A stretch of 64,000 bases of DNA from Lactifluus volemus (GCA_022376515.1 WTXI01000027.1:1-64000); one strand, 5' to 3'; shown: positions 1 to 11,789, numbered from the stretch's first letter. Notes: generated from the sequence alone by a model not told the origin. Made by a program: numbers and translations.

Positions 1-342
1 GCCTTTCAAAGTGAATGGACTTGTATATATTGAGTATCTTCCGCTGTTGGGACCTTCATATCAGTTTCTGGCAGTGCTCACTTCTAGTTTACTTGGATCT
101 TCTTAGCCTCTTTTACAGACTTTTTCTATTATACCGGTGCTACGAGACGCCGCTTATCAGCGTGCTACTACTCTCCCACCGCCTCTTATCCCCCGTTTTC
201 GGACCATCGAGCGACGTCGCGCGCAAGGGCAAGCTGTTCGGAGCGTTGCCGGTGCAGCGCCTCCTCGGCTCGACTCTTACATTCCCCTTTTTCTTTCGAG
301 TATCATTCGTTTCACCCTACTTTAGCATGTCCTAGGGGGCAG

Positions 343-759
343 TGTCATCTAGCATTACCCTCAAAAGACTTTCCCCTTTTCGTTGAGCTACTTACAAGAA
401 AAACATATATAAAGGCCTTGCCCATTGGCCTAGAAGGGCATCCAAATACACACTTTCTCTTCGGATCACTAAGTTTGTCTCGAAAACTCTCGTTTAACTC
501 TCTCATCGCACTTCGTCACCGTCTCGTCTCTCGTTCTCGTCTGCTCCGATCGTTACCACGCCGACTTCGACTACGCGTTCGAATACCCAACGCGTCCGAC
601 ACACGCTCCTTCCCGATTCGAAAACCGTTCCCGCGCACGTCTCTCCGACCGCTCGTCGACTCCCCCTTTGCTTTCCTCGGACTCGCCCGTACTCGTCAGA
701 GTACGTTCACCACCCACCAGCTAAAATTTTCCTTGGATTCTCCAGTTTGAACGACTGCA
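343..759 (+). mobile_element. Possible LTR remnant (LTR-retrotransposon-like)
   Basis: A purine-rich stretch (cctagggggcag, 331-342) is followed directly by TGTCATCTAG. A TATA-like acatatataaagg lies near 403, followed by a pyrimidine-rich segment. This layout (polypurine tract, TG start, internal TATA) resembles the 3' LTR of a retroelement whose body would lie left of the window. I see no gag, protease, reverse transcriptase or integrase motif in 1-342 and no second LTR copy, so the end at 759 (a CA) is a guess. It could equally be the promoter and 5' leader of an unrecognised gene. Nothing else coding is supported in 1-1342. Confidence 0.25.
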
Positions 760-1342
760 TATAGAACTGCGTGGATCAGCTCGTTTGGCGGGTGAACACA
801 AACGTTAGGCCAAGTGATACTGGTCTCGAAGCAATGGCGTACGTGGATATTCCGTTTTCGATCACTTTCCCTCTTTACTTCCGAGCATTCTCCCAGGCAT
901 CCTCGTACATTCCCGCGCACGTCCCTCTGTTCCCTTTTTGGCATCCCCTCTGCGCCCCCCCCTTCAAACTCACTCGTGCTCCTAGGAGTACATTCAGGAG
1001 ACTGGTCGGTCGGTCTAGGCACGCGAGTGAAGTCATTCAAGATGAGCAAGAATAGACGAGTTGATAACCCCGGGAGCTAAGGTATCCCTTGAAACACACG
1101 GGTGAAATCTTGAGTGAAACGAGAGGACGTTGAGGAATATTATATGAGGAGAGGTGCTTTCACGCTTGGCTCCGGCGGAATATCCACGGCGATCGCCACA
1201 ACAGCACGGCTTGATCGTTGCAACCTCAAGTTTCATTCGAACTGTATCATGCAGTATCAAGACCAACTCTCCAAAAACTAACCACATAAACGATATACAT
1301 CAAGACTTAACATATGTAGCTTTAAAACTAACGCTGTACAAA

Positions 1343-4300
1343 TTAACTGTGAGCACATACTGTAACCCAATCTGATCCATGGACAAAATTTGAAAGATCA
1401 AGCTGAGTATAATATTTACCAGCAATCCAGACCGTGTTAGATCTATAAAGATATGGTCGGTGAACTCGGGGAATCCATAAAAGAAGTTCCCCCTCTTCTC
1501 CACAGATCCAACCATCACTATTGATTGGGAGAGCGTCTATAAAATATGTCATGTCAGAATCATATGTTCTCCCCTTCACACAAATCACGCGATTTGGCGG
1601 GGCTGATGCGATGAGCTGTCTGGCTGGCGATGATACGGCCGATTTGGGAGGTCCAGTAGACGGGCCTGCTAGTTGCACTCCTGTTTCGGCCTCCCAAACG
1701 CGAATCGTGAGATCTGCAGAGGCAGAGGCGATGCGCTGCCCGTCTGGGGAGAATGCGATAGAGGTGGCCCAATCGGTGTGTCCAGTAAACGGGCCTGTTA
1801 CGAGCTCTCCTGTTGAAGCATCCCACACGCGAACCGTGAGATCCGCTGAGGCCGAGGCCACGCGCTGCCCGTCCGGCGAGAACGCAACAGAAAAGACCGA
1901 GTCAGTGTGCCCAGTAAACTGGCCTGCTACAATCTCACCCGTTGCGGCATCCCGCACGTGAATCGTGCCATCTATTGAAGCCGAAACGATGCGCTCCCCA
2001 TTCGGAGAGAATGCAATGGAAAAGATTGTCCCAGCGCGTTCAGTAAATGGGCCTGCTATGACCTTCCCCGTCGCGGCATTCCACACGCGAATTGTGAGAT
2101 CTTCCGAGGCCGAAGCAATGCGCTCCCCATCCGGCGAGAATGTAACACAGCAGACTTCCTCATTGTGTCCAGTAAATGGGCCCGCTATGATCTCTCCCGT
2201 CGTGGCATGTAATACGCAAATCGTTTTATCTGCCGAGGTTGAAGCTATGCGTTGCCCGTCTGGTGAGAATGAAATAGATCTGACACAGGAGGTGTTTCCA
2301 GTAAACGGGCCCGCTACGGCAATTCCGGTTGCAGCATCCCACACACGAATTGTGCAATCATCAGAGCCAGAGGCAATGCGCCGCCCGTCTGGCGAGAATG
2401 CAACAGTGAAGACCCAATTGGTGTGTCCTGTGATTGGGCCCACTGCGATATCTCCCGTTACGGCATCCCATACGCAAATTTTGTGATCTCCCGAAGCTGA
2501 GGCAATGAGCTTCCCATCTGGCGAAAATGTAATAGAGTTGATTGAATTGGTGTGTCCAGTAAACCGGTCCACTACGAACTCTCCCTTTGCGGCACCCCAG
2601 ATGCGAATCGTGAAATCTTTTGAGCCCGAGGCAATGCGCTGCCCGTCCGGCGAAAATGCAACAGATGTAATCCAATTGGTGTGCCCAGTAAATGGACCCG
2701 CTACAACTTCCCCTCTCGTGGAATCCCACACGCGGATCGTAGCATCTCCTGAGGCTGAGGCAATGCGCCGCCCATGAGGCGAGAATGCAACAGAGTAAAC
2801 ATGTGCGGTGTGCCCAGTAAATGGACCTGCTGTGACCCGTCCGGTTGAGGCATTCCACACGCGAATCGTGCGATCGTACGAGGCCGAGGCTACGTGCTGC
2901 CCATCTGGGGAGAATGCAACAGATGTGACTGGACCGGTATGTCCAGTAAACGGGCCTGCTGCGAGCTCTCCCGTTGCAACATCCCATACGCGAATCGTGT
3001 AATCTGCTGAGGCCGACGCGAGGCGACGCCCGTCCGGTGAGTACGCAACAGAAAGGACACCATGGGTGTGTCCAGTAAATGGGCCCACTACAATCGCTCC
3101 TGTTGCGGCATCCCACACACAAATCGAGTAATCGTCAGAGGCCGAAGCAATGCGCTGCCCGTCCGGCGAGAATGCAACAGAGTTAATACCACTGGTGTGA
3201 CCAGTAAACGGTCCCGCTACGGTCCCTCCAGTTGTGGCATCCCACACACGAATCGTGCAATCATCAGAGGCTGAGGCGATGCGCTCCCCATCCGGCGAGA
3301 ATGCGACCGAGTGGACCCAATCGGTGTGTCCAGTGAATGGCCCCGCAACTACCTCCCCCGTTGTGGCATCGAATACGCAAATAGTATTATCTCGCGAGGC
3401 CGAGGCTATCCGCTGGCCATCAGGCGAGAATGCAACCGACTCGACTGTCCCGGTATGTACCTCAATCGCCATTTCTAACGCTGGCCAATGAGACAACCGC
3501 CCGCGTTCCAGGGACAAGGTCTGAGGAAATAGGTGGATGTAATTCTTCAGGATATGAGAAGAGGTAGGCGCGAAGGGCAAAGCAGAGACGTAGATATGTG
3601 GGGCACTTCTTGCTATCGCCGTCCCAAAATACCGCACGAAAGTGGACGCATCGTTCACTAGTGCCAACAGGTTCTCCACTTCAATATGGGATCGCTGTGG
3701 TGACTTGACGCAAATAGTCAATACATGTTGTACTCAATTATAGATCCTTCTTACCTTCTGCCTCTCAGACCGCAACCATGTCTTCAGAGCGGATAACGCT
3801 GGTGAAGCAGCGCCTACACTCGTCTTGATGCTAAGCATTTCTAACCAAAACAGAAACTTGGTCTCGAACAGCGATCGAAGTTTCATGAATAGATCGTGTT
3901 CGAAAGTAACGTGTTCTAAGTGATCTCCCCAAAAAACGGAGGCATACGATAGAGGGGGCGGAATATGCTCGGCAATTCGAGACTCCAAGTCTGGGATGTC
4001 GCTGTTGGCAAGATATGATGACTCGAGTTTGCATATGTTGAACTTGAGATTACCCAGCATTAAATTAAGGCACGAATGTGCCAACTGATGATGGGCTTCC
4101 CCAAGGTCCACATAAAATACGTCACTCTTCTTATTCGTCAGGAAGTCACGAAATGAGGTATGCAGAGGAACGATGGGTCGTGCATCATCGGGTGAGGATG
4201 AAGTCACGTTACTCAGCAGCGAGCCAAGGTGACGCAGCATTTCAAGAGCAGGATCAGAATCCTCGGGGTTATCGATGGGGGCATGTCGTCGCAGAACGGT

Positions 4301-6147
4301 TAATGAACGAAGGGAGAGGGGTTTGATCGCAGCAAAAAGATGTCCCATCACCGACCGAAATAGGACCTGTGCTTCGTGTGGTTTGAAGTACCCTTCGAGA
4401 ACTTCTTCGTATAACTTGTCCAGAGGATCTTGTCCATTGTGGTCTCTCGAGTGTCCCAACAAGCACTGTAGGCACTTTTTCTTGCTGAATCCAAAACTAG
4501 CAGGAGGGCTATTTATGAATCCACATGCGACGGCTGCCCACTGGAACAAGCCCTCTGCTGCTTTTGCCAGTTTTATACCATGGTCTTTGAACACCTCAGG
4601 AGGGAGCTCGCTCTGAAAATACGCGCATATATCTTGCTCCGTCTTGGCGGCCAATTTCGCGTCATCCATGTAGAGCGTGTCGATAGATGATGCTTTTGAA
4701 AATGCAGCTCCAATCCCATCCTCTGGCCTTGATGTGACGAATATCCGGAATTTCGATGGGAGATGATAGAGGTGATGAGCAAGGAAGGAGTGCAATCCAT
4801 TTCTACCGATTACATCTCCACACTCATCCAATGCATCGACAACGATGAGAATCGGATCACGAAATTCCACGTTCTTGAGTGGTTCAAGGATGAGGGATTC
4901 GAAAAGCGTAAGATAGTCTCGGGTACCACAGAGAGACGAATTATTCTTGAGAGCGTTTCCGAGGGCGAGCTTGAACGCAGGATAGCGATCGGAAAGATCG
5001 CGAGCAAGGGTCGTGAACAGCTGGTAAGCCTCCTCCTTGGACTGCTCCTTCCGGAGAAAAGCAAAGTATGAGCCAAGGTACTTGTTTTCGAATCGACGTG
5101 CAACTTCATGTGCGATAGACGACTTTCCCGTGCCTGCCTGGCCGAGAAGAACGAGCCCACGTTTCGACTCCGGATTTTTGACCCACTTGATGATATGATC
5201 CAGGAAATCTTCCCGTGTGCCTGGAAGACAGCGATGCTTATTGCCAAGTCGCCAGCCTCCTTTGTAAGGCAGTTCTCTGATTATCACGCCTAATTCTGTG
5301 TGCGCCTTGTCAGATCAACGATCCGAAGGTCTTATGATCACCAGAATCACACACCAGCTTCTGATACTTGGGTCGACATCGCCCTTAGCTATGAAGTCAC
5401 CCCGATGAATCAGATCAATCCTATTGGCTGGCGTAGTATTACTCACATCGTTTTGCACTCCAAGCACAGTAACCTCGGCGGTGACAATAGCACGCGCAAG
5501 AAAATCATCCCGCAGTCGAATGAGTGTGGTACGGTACTGTTTTATTTCATCGTCAACTTGTCCGAGGATATTGCGCCAAGTCCGCGTTCCTACCAATCAC
5601 ATGTTTATAATCACCAAGGCGAGAGGTCACGACTTACTGAACTGGGCATCCTTTGCATATAATTCGATCAATTTTCCGATTTCAAAGACACACTGAAGCA
5701 TTTCTTCGAGGATTCTTGCTTGCCTAGATTCCGGATTGATGTCCCTCAAAGAGTCAGCATCTTTTGAAAATTCAAACGCGTCACGTATTGCCACGAATAG
5801 TGCTCGGACGTTTTGATCACGCCGAACCTGCTGTAGCAAAGTCTGGCAGCGAGGTAAAAATATTGTGAATGTACCGTATCCCACGACAATGCAAGAAGAC
5901 GCACCACGGGGATCTTTGAGAGCAGACTCCATGCTATATTTGCATGGGGTTGCAACTGAAGAATACCAGTTAGCTCAGCGAAAGACACCCAAAATGGTAT
6001 TGGGCATACTGCTGCGATCGAACCGACAGCATCCATCACTTGCTTCATAACATCGACAGCGCTGCTCCATGTCTCCATCATATTGATAGCTTCTTCAGCG
6101 GAACTGAGAGCAGCACCTGACATCTCCGTCTGGTTGTTTGCTGTCAT
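1343..6147 (-). CDS. NLR-1: helical N-terminal domain, NACHT, 14 WD40 repeats
   Basis: A STAND (NLR-like) signalling ATPase predicted to act in the cytoplasm as a ligand-triggered switch. My model has five exons (6147-5908, 5842-5638, 5589-5401, 5295-3755, 3694-1343). All splice phases agree, giving about 1508 aa. Residues 1-210 form a helical N-terminal domain of the kind common in agaricomycete NLRs, unlike that of NLR-2/3. NACHT follows, with Walker A GQAGTGKSS and Walker B LIVVDALDEC. The C-terminal half is 14 WD40 repeats of 43 aa plus a degenerate 15th, ending in a short unique tail. The 5401/5296 intron (GTGACT donor, 105 nt) is the least certain. The start is the first ATG in frame, although an upstream exon is possible. 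Known relatives (Podospora HET-D/HET-E) trigger incompatibility cell death; the role here is inferred. Confidence 0.88.
1650..3470 (-). repeat. WD40 coding tandem array of NLR-1 (14 x 129 bp)
   Basis: Fourteen consecutive 43-codon units share the core SVAFSPDGQRIASAS and TIRVWDAATG. They are more diverged from one another than the units in NLR-2/3: repeats 10-12 have replaced the HT start (NT, HN, RA) and other core residues. Because 129 is a multiple of 3, other frames and the opposite strand also stay open. Those antisense ORFs are not genes. Confidence 0.9.
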
Positions 6148-7009
6148 AGTGATCGTTAAGAATGTGGCCGGCTCGTTTCGATGTTCAACACGCTCGTCAG
6201 CACAGTCCAAAATAACATCAAGTTCTACATGTAGGATGCTCAGCCAGAGGCATAAGAACTCTAAAGAAAACAAAACGAATCACGTTGAGGTTCGCAGGTA
6301 ATGTCCTTCCTTCCAATAAGGATGTCTTTGCGGAGGGTGTTCTTTGCGTAAAAAGAAACTGTAATCCTGGAGAGTGGTCGTACAGCACTGCGAGAAAGTC
6401 AGTTGTAAATAAAAATATAAACATAACATTTCCCACAAGGTGCCGACATTCTCGTTCCACTCCACGCGTTGTCCCACCCTCCGCATAGACCGTGAATGCC
6501 ATGTTCTTGTCCCATCAGTTACAGTGACGTAAAATTGCCTTTCTTTTCTCAGGCGGGTCTTGAGAAGAGGAAGATTGTGCGCTCCAACGACTGACAGGTG
6601 AAATGAATTCAGTGCTTATCAGAGTCGCATCACCAACTACGCACCAGTGACCTCAAGCTGGAGCGAATTCCATCTCGTTTCTCTGACCAGAGGACTGTTC
6701 AAAGACAGTTATATGAACAAATATTGAAATGAAAACATCCGACAAGAGACTTTGGCATACGAATTTGGGACAACCGGGGTGTGCTCTTGTGTCAGAGGCA
6801 TCGTACGTATAAAGGGTTTCTTCGTTGAATGAATACAGATAAGAAAGGAGGCTTGGAAGGAGGAGCTGAGAGAGGCTGAGATAACGGCAAGAGGGGAAGA
6901 GGGCGAGTGATTGCCAGTAGTGGCGTACTGCATCGCGAAAACTTCCCAAAATAGGGATTGCTACAGTATGTAGTATGTACATCCACCGTCAGTCCATGGA
7001 CTGTTACTT
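6148..7009. other. Intergenic region upstream of NLR-1
   Basis: About 860 bases between the NLR-1 start and the duplicated ADF-H/PH segment. ORFs here are short and match nothing I recognise. An ATG-started minus-strand ORF at 6502-6218 overlaps the NLR-1 5' end and could hold an upstream exon or leader, but no splice evidence ties it to the gene. Confidence 0.4.
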
Positions 7010-8410
7010 CGGTCAAGTTATCATATCTTGAACTACAATTTGTTGCATACCTAAATGGCGGTAACAGATTCATATAAATAGACAGTAGATACACATATGG
7101 TGGTGAGATCATAAAGGTCATGGAGATGTCATTAAAAGGCCTGACAACAAATCCTAAATATAGTTGGTGTCAGCGTGAGCGGTACTCATAGAAACATATG
7201 CAATATAAGAAAAGTATCCGAACCTTTTCCGGAGCCGTGTCGGAGAAGAACATGACAGGAGGCTCGCCATTGGAAAGGACAAGGGCAAACGAATGGGGGA
7301 TCGAGCGTTCTTCGAAACCTTCGTACCACTCTTTGACGGTCGGACCTGTGCTCTTGAGTACAATGACATCCACAGGCGTACCTGCCACGTCCTGTTTGTT
7401 CCTCCCTTCTAGCACCTCGATGCTGTCCAGACCGAAAACATGACTCGAACTCTCACCTTGACTCGATTGTAAAACCTGAGCACGGCATCCGCCAACTACA
7501 AATACCATCTCCGCCACGCGACCGATCCGGACGTCTTCACGGTGACCCAGTCGCAAAAAACGACGCTCCCTCCAGGCAACTCTTGGTCGCAGCCACGCGA
7601 GCCACCTCCCTCCTCTCCCTGCGCTTCAACTCGTCTTCGGCCCTCGCTAACTCGTCCACCTTGTGCTCCTCCTCCAAACGCCACTCCTCCATCCTACTCG
7701 CCACCTCGGCGCTTTTCTCCGCGTCGCGCTGTCGACGCTCCTCGCGGTCACGCACCCTTCTCTCTTCCTCCGTGCGCTCCTCCCGCACTACCTGTGCCGC
7801 CGCTTTGCGCCCCAGATCTTGCTCCAGCCGCGTGCGGTCCTCCTCTGCCTCTCGCGTTCTCTCTTGATCCGCAACTGTCGCGCCACTTCTTCGCTCCTTT
7901 TCACAGTTTGGGTCCTCGAAGGAGGAGGATATGCGGGCCATCTGGGTAGGCGAGGTGAGGTGGCGAGAGCTGGAAGGAGGGAAGCACATCGCCTCGAGGG
8001 TTGTGTTGATGGAGAGATCTTCGAGACGTGAGATTGTCAGCTTTGCCTGTGAAGCCTGCGAAATGGAATTGAATGTTTGGGGGTGTGGTACGTACTGTAA
8101 TGATGGGGAAACACGGACCTTTGACCAGAACTAGACGGCGCGCGAGGCCATCGGAGTACGTCCTATCGACAAGTCAAAGAGCGAGTCTGGGATGAATAGT
8201 GGTCGTGGTTGAAATGAGATAGGCCTGCACCTTTTCGTGGACCTGATGTGCCATCCGGGAACAGGTAGCGAAGCAGCTGTCGCCATCGATAGCTAGGCGA
8301 CGGAAAGCGAACAACACAGATTATTCCGACTCCAAATATGTTGTTTGAGTTCAGGTAGATCTTGGGAACCTGCTGCAGATAGCTTTAGTATTTTCCAAGA
8401 GACCAATACA
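7010..8410 (-). pseudogene. Broken copy of ADF-H/coiled-coil/PH gene
   Basis: Collinear with 11790-13440 and clearly a duplicate of that gene. It keeps the end of the ADF-H part, a shortened charged Glu/Arg-rich coiled-coil segment and the PH-domain segments (for example GTPVDVIVLKSTGPTVKEW). It is disabled in at least three ways. The coiled-coil frame (7989-7537) is out of phase with the first PH segment (7684-7496). A CAG-to-TAG change makes a stop just after WRRWYL where the other copy reads WRRRYFQLTD. The first ADF-H exon is missing, since similarity stops near 8410. Compared with the other copy, it retains the PH segment around VFGLDSIEVLEGRNK. Confidence 0.75.
7010..8410. repeat. Segmental duplication, unit A (partner 11790-13440)
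   Basis: Long stretches match between 7010-8410 and 11790-13440 in the same orientation, including noncoding bases such as the stretch around gcatacctaaatgg. The second unit is about 250 bp longer, mainly because unit A has lost coiled-coil codons. The two units flank the 8.4-11.8 kb segment that holds the squalene-epoxidase fragment and the Goodbye gene. Confidence 0.8.
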
Positions 8411-8709
8411 CATACTAGTATACGTGGATTAGCTGCGTACTTTTTGCAGCCGTGATCTTAGATACCTCAGTGACTATCCTGAGCCTTCAGCCCGCATTTC
8501 CTGAGTTTTGGCCATTGTTTTTTCCCACTTCCACAGCGTGGCACAGTTGCGCTGATAAAGGGTCCTGGTCCCATTCTAACATGATCATACCAGATCGGGG
8601 AACACAAAACCCGAATCTTCATCGACGCCAAGTACCTGGTTCTGGCGTCAGATCTTAAGGCGACAGAGGGTGTGTGCGCACTTTGACTCAACTCGATTCT
8701 CTCCTCTAG

Positions 8710-9175
8710 AACCACATCCTCACCAACATCGTCCCGCAACTCCGAGTCCCCGAATCACTTTACGCATCCGCGTTATCCAAAGACCGCCTCCAGCGCATGT
8801 CTAACTCGTTCCTCCTGCCCGTAGAATATTATAGGGAGGGCCGCACATCAAGGCGGGGCGTTATCCTCCTCGACGATTCTTTGAATATGTGCCACCCGCT
8901 TACTAGTGGCATCATGACGGTCGCACTCTTGGATGTTGTCCTCATCGCGCCAATGATCGTAGCTGAACCTGACCTGGCCAACTGGCACGCGATCAAGAAC
9001 ATGCCCCACCGGTGGGTTGGTGGCATTGGGCGCAAAAACCTCTCGCGGAACATCTTGGGGGTTGCGCTATACGACCGTGAGTGGGAGACATACAAACACA
9101 GAAACGGATGCTGATGGCTTATAATGGCGTTACCACAGACAACTCCCTGGCTGTTCTGCGAACAGGATGCTTCAA
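8710..9175 (+). pseudogene. Squalene monooxygenase (ERG1) C-terminal fragment
   Basis: Two exon-like pieces (8710-9076 and 9139-9175) joined by a GTGAGT...CACAG intron read as the late part of squalene epoxidase, the FAD enzyme that epoxidises squalene in ergosterol synthesis. Recognisable family blocks are LSKDRLQRMSNSFLLP, LNMCHPLTSGIMTV and NSLAVLRTGCFK. The FAD-binding N-terminal half and the C-terminal membrane helices are absent. In the usually invariant LLGDALNMRHPLTGGG block the Gly-Asp has become Asp-Asp and the triple Gly is broken, so FAD binding should be lost. It is a relic, probably copied from a complete gene elsewhere. Confidence 0.75.
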
Positions 9176-9638
9176 GTAAGTTACTTTGAATGCGGCGACG
9201 AGGGTTGGCCAGGTCCTCGCGTGACGTCATAACCGATCAGGTCTTCTACTAGGCTACTAGTACACGATTGACGATCGTCGCGCCCATTGCGTGCGCGATG
9301 CGGTTGTTATCTGACTTGCGAACTCGCTGGAACTCAAAGAAGTTCCCCTTGGCGAGGAAGTACTATATAGACACGTTCTCGTTTCTCTTAGCCCTTGATG
9401 AATGTTGTGAGGTAGTCATACCCGGCCCACGGTCCGGCCCCCTGGCAGTCGCAGGCGTACGCAAAGCTGAGAATGAAATGTTTTCCAGAATGTCGAGGCT
9501 GTGTACCCTGAGTTATAGTATAACTGCCCAGATCATTCGCTGAGAGCTGATCGATTCCTCGAAGTTCCTACGAACTTACCTCTCTCGGAAGCTGCAGTGA
9601 CGTGACCGTGACCACCCAACGCGCGCAACACATAATAA
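9176..9638. other. Intergenic, no gene seen
   Basis: The stretch between the squalene-epoxidase fragment and the Goodbye gene. A plus-strand ORF at 9268-9543 has no recognisable domain and does not continue the squalene-epoxidase C-terminus. It serves as the upstream region of the Goodbye gene; no clear TATA box is seen. Confidence 0.4.
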
Positions 9639-11502
9639 ATGCCTGAGTCCTCCGAGTCTACAACAACTTCCTCTTCTAACTTCCAGCTGATCTCCAAGGC
9701 CTTGTCCAACTATTCCAAGCAGACGGGGATAGATATCACAAACAACCCCTTCGCCGATCAGTTTCACAGTTGTAACTCTGCCGAAGCTATTTCCAAGTTA
9801 CTGCAAGACAAAGCAAAGGCATTCGAAGCTTACCAGAACGAACATCGCAGATTGATCAACTGCCTTGTCCCTGCAATCCGATTTCTCCATGCGTTCTCTG
9901 GCACCCTTGGCGAGGCCCTTAGCCTTGTGAGTTCCGCCCAGTGGATTCCTCTATTATTATAATTTTACTCTCAGGTACCGTTTCCACCTGCAAAAGCCAT
10001 ATTTGTCGGCATCAATGTCCTCCTTGATGTATGTATCTCCATGCCTTGCGATTAGATCATCGTCATATCTGGTCAATTAGGCAGCTTCCAGTGTCATTAC
10101 AAGTTATAATGCGCTTGTTCAGGTCTTTGAGCGAATCGGGAATTTTCTCAATCGACTCGAAATTTATGCCAGGATCCGGTTGACACCTCCGATGACCAAT
10201 ATCGTTGTTCAGATCATGATGAAAATACTCTCGGTGCTTGCTCTAGCAACAAAAGAGATAAAGCAGGGCGTTTTCAGTAAGCAGATTCATCCTATATAAG
10301 TCTATCATTTATGAAGATTTTTGTAGAGAAATTCGTTAAAAAAATATTTAAAGAGAGCAACATCGAAGATATGCTACAGAGCTTGAAGGATCTCATCACA
10401 GAGGAAAGTCACTTGGCCGTAGTTCAGCTTCTGGAAGTGTTCCAAGGGGGCGATGCAAAGGAGGTTATCAATGGTATGAAACACTTGAATAGCTGCTTGC
10501 CTGATGTCCTGAGCTGTCTTCCGGCTAGAAGGAAAGATACCAAATCGGCAAGACCACACGCATGGCATGCTCATGCCTCCGGTTGCTGGTATGACACGCC
10601 CCATCGAGGTCTTGCGTCGCCCCCCGGTCTTGCATCCCCCCCCGGTCTTGCATCTCCCCCCGGTCTTGCATCCCCCCCCGGTCTTGCATCTCCCCCCGGT
10701 CTTGCATCCCCCCCCGGTCTCGCATCTCCCCCCGGTCTTGCATTCCCCCCCGGTCTTGCATCTCCCCCCGGTCTTGAGTCGCTCCCCAAGCCCTGTGAGT
10801 CGCTCCCCAAGCCCTGTTAGTCACCCCCCAAGCCCCGTCGAGGTCTTGCGTCGCCCCCCAGTCTTGAGTTTCAACCGTTTCAACCGAGCCTTGCATCCCC
10901 CCCCGGTCTTGCATCTCCCCCCGGTCTTGAGTCGCTCCCCAAGCCCTGTTAGTCGCCCCCCAAGCCCCGTCGAGGTCTTGCGTCGCCCCCCAGTCTTGAG
11001 TTTCAACCGTTTCAACCGAGCCTTGCGTCCCCCCCCAGTCTTGCGTCCCCCCCCGGTCTTGCGTCGCTCCCCAAGCCCGGTGCGTCGCTCCCCAAGCCCT
11101 GTGAGTCGCTCCCCAAGCCCTGTGAGTCGCTCCCAAAGCCTTGTGAGTCGCACCCCAAGCCCTGTGAGTCGCTCCCAAAGCCTTGTGAGTCGCACCCCAA
11201 GCCCTGTGAGTCGCTCCCAAAGCCTTGTGAGTCGCACCCCAAGCCCTGTGAGTCGCTCCCAAAGCCTTGTGAGTCGCCCCCCAAGCCCTGTGAGTCGCTC
11301 CCCAAGCCCCGTCGAGGTCTTGCGTCGCCCCCCAGTCTTGAGTTTCAACCGTTTCAACCGAGCCTTGCGTTTCAACCGAGCCTTGCGTCCCCCCCCCGGT
11401 CTTGCGTCGCTCCCCAAGCCCGGTGCGTCGCTCCCCAAGCCCTGTGAGTCGCCCCCCAAGCCCGGTGCGTCGCTCCCCAAGCCCCGTCGAGGTCTTGCGT
11501 AG
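9639..11502 (+). CDS. Goodbye-domain protein with Pro/Ser-rich repeat tail (NACHT-less STAND relative)
   Basis: Five exons (9639-9926, 9975-10028, 10081-10276, 10327-10473, 10529-11502) join in phase to 552 aa. Residues 1-229 match the fungal STAND N-terminal Goodbye domain. Telltale pieces are NYSKQTGIDITNNPFADQF, LHAFSGTLGEAL, VPFPPAKAIFVGINVLLD, YARIRLTPPMTNIVVQIMMK and LSVLALATKEIKQGVF. In known proteins Goodbye sits before NACHT or other NTPase cores. Here the core is absent and about 323 residues follow, built from PPVLH-type hexamers and SRSPSPV-type heptads. The last intron (10474-10528, GTATGA...GGCTAG) is my inference. Without it the frame ends at 10820 with PPGLAS repeats. It may be a solo signalling or decoy module, or a truncated NLR that captured a minisatellite. 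Confidence 0.6.
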
Positions 11503-11505
11503 GCA
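10605..11505 (+). repeat. C-rich coding minisatellite with 18-bp and 21-bp units
   Basis: The first part is 18-bp units (ggtcttgcatcccccccc type), the rest mainly 21-bp units (agtcgctccccaagccctgt type). A conserved spacer encoding EVLRRPPVLSFNRFNRAL recurs at about 10840, 10970 and 11308. Around 11120-11280 the 21-bp units pair into a 42-bp higher-order unit (SRSQSLV-SRTPSPV). All units are multiples of 3, so several frames on both strands stay open. Near 11389-11397 a run of 9 C replaces the usual 8 and shifts the frame of the final repeats. Confidence 0.9.
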
Positions 11506-11789
11506 AGGCAAGGGACAGCACAGTGGATACTGTACCCAGTTCGACCCGTCTACTAAATGCTGAGACGCCGACTATTACAAACACCCGACTAGCAGCAGTC
11601 TATCAGTGTCCAGTTAAATTCATCCTAGCCTGAGTGCGGCTCGTCCGCTGGGATGTCATTTTTCGGCACCGACATGACTCGCCTGAAAATTTCCGCGCAA
11701 AAACTCAAGACTATGCTTGTGGTTCCACCCCGTCGTGGATTTGGTTTTGTATGTATATTCGTCATCAGACAGTGCGTCGTGACATCTCG

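Noticed and set aside
6653..6982. Minus-strand 109-aa ORF
   Set aside because: No domain, no splice partner; lies in intergenic DNA.
10571..10810. Pro/Gly collagen-like ORF (DARPGGDARPGG) on the minus strand
   Set aside because: Byproduct of the 18-bp C-rich unit; no start context or partner exon.
10605..11505. CRISPR-like array
   Set aside because: Repeats are contiguous coding units with no spacers, in a eukaryotic genome.
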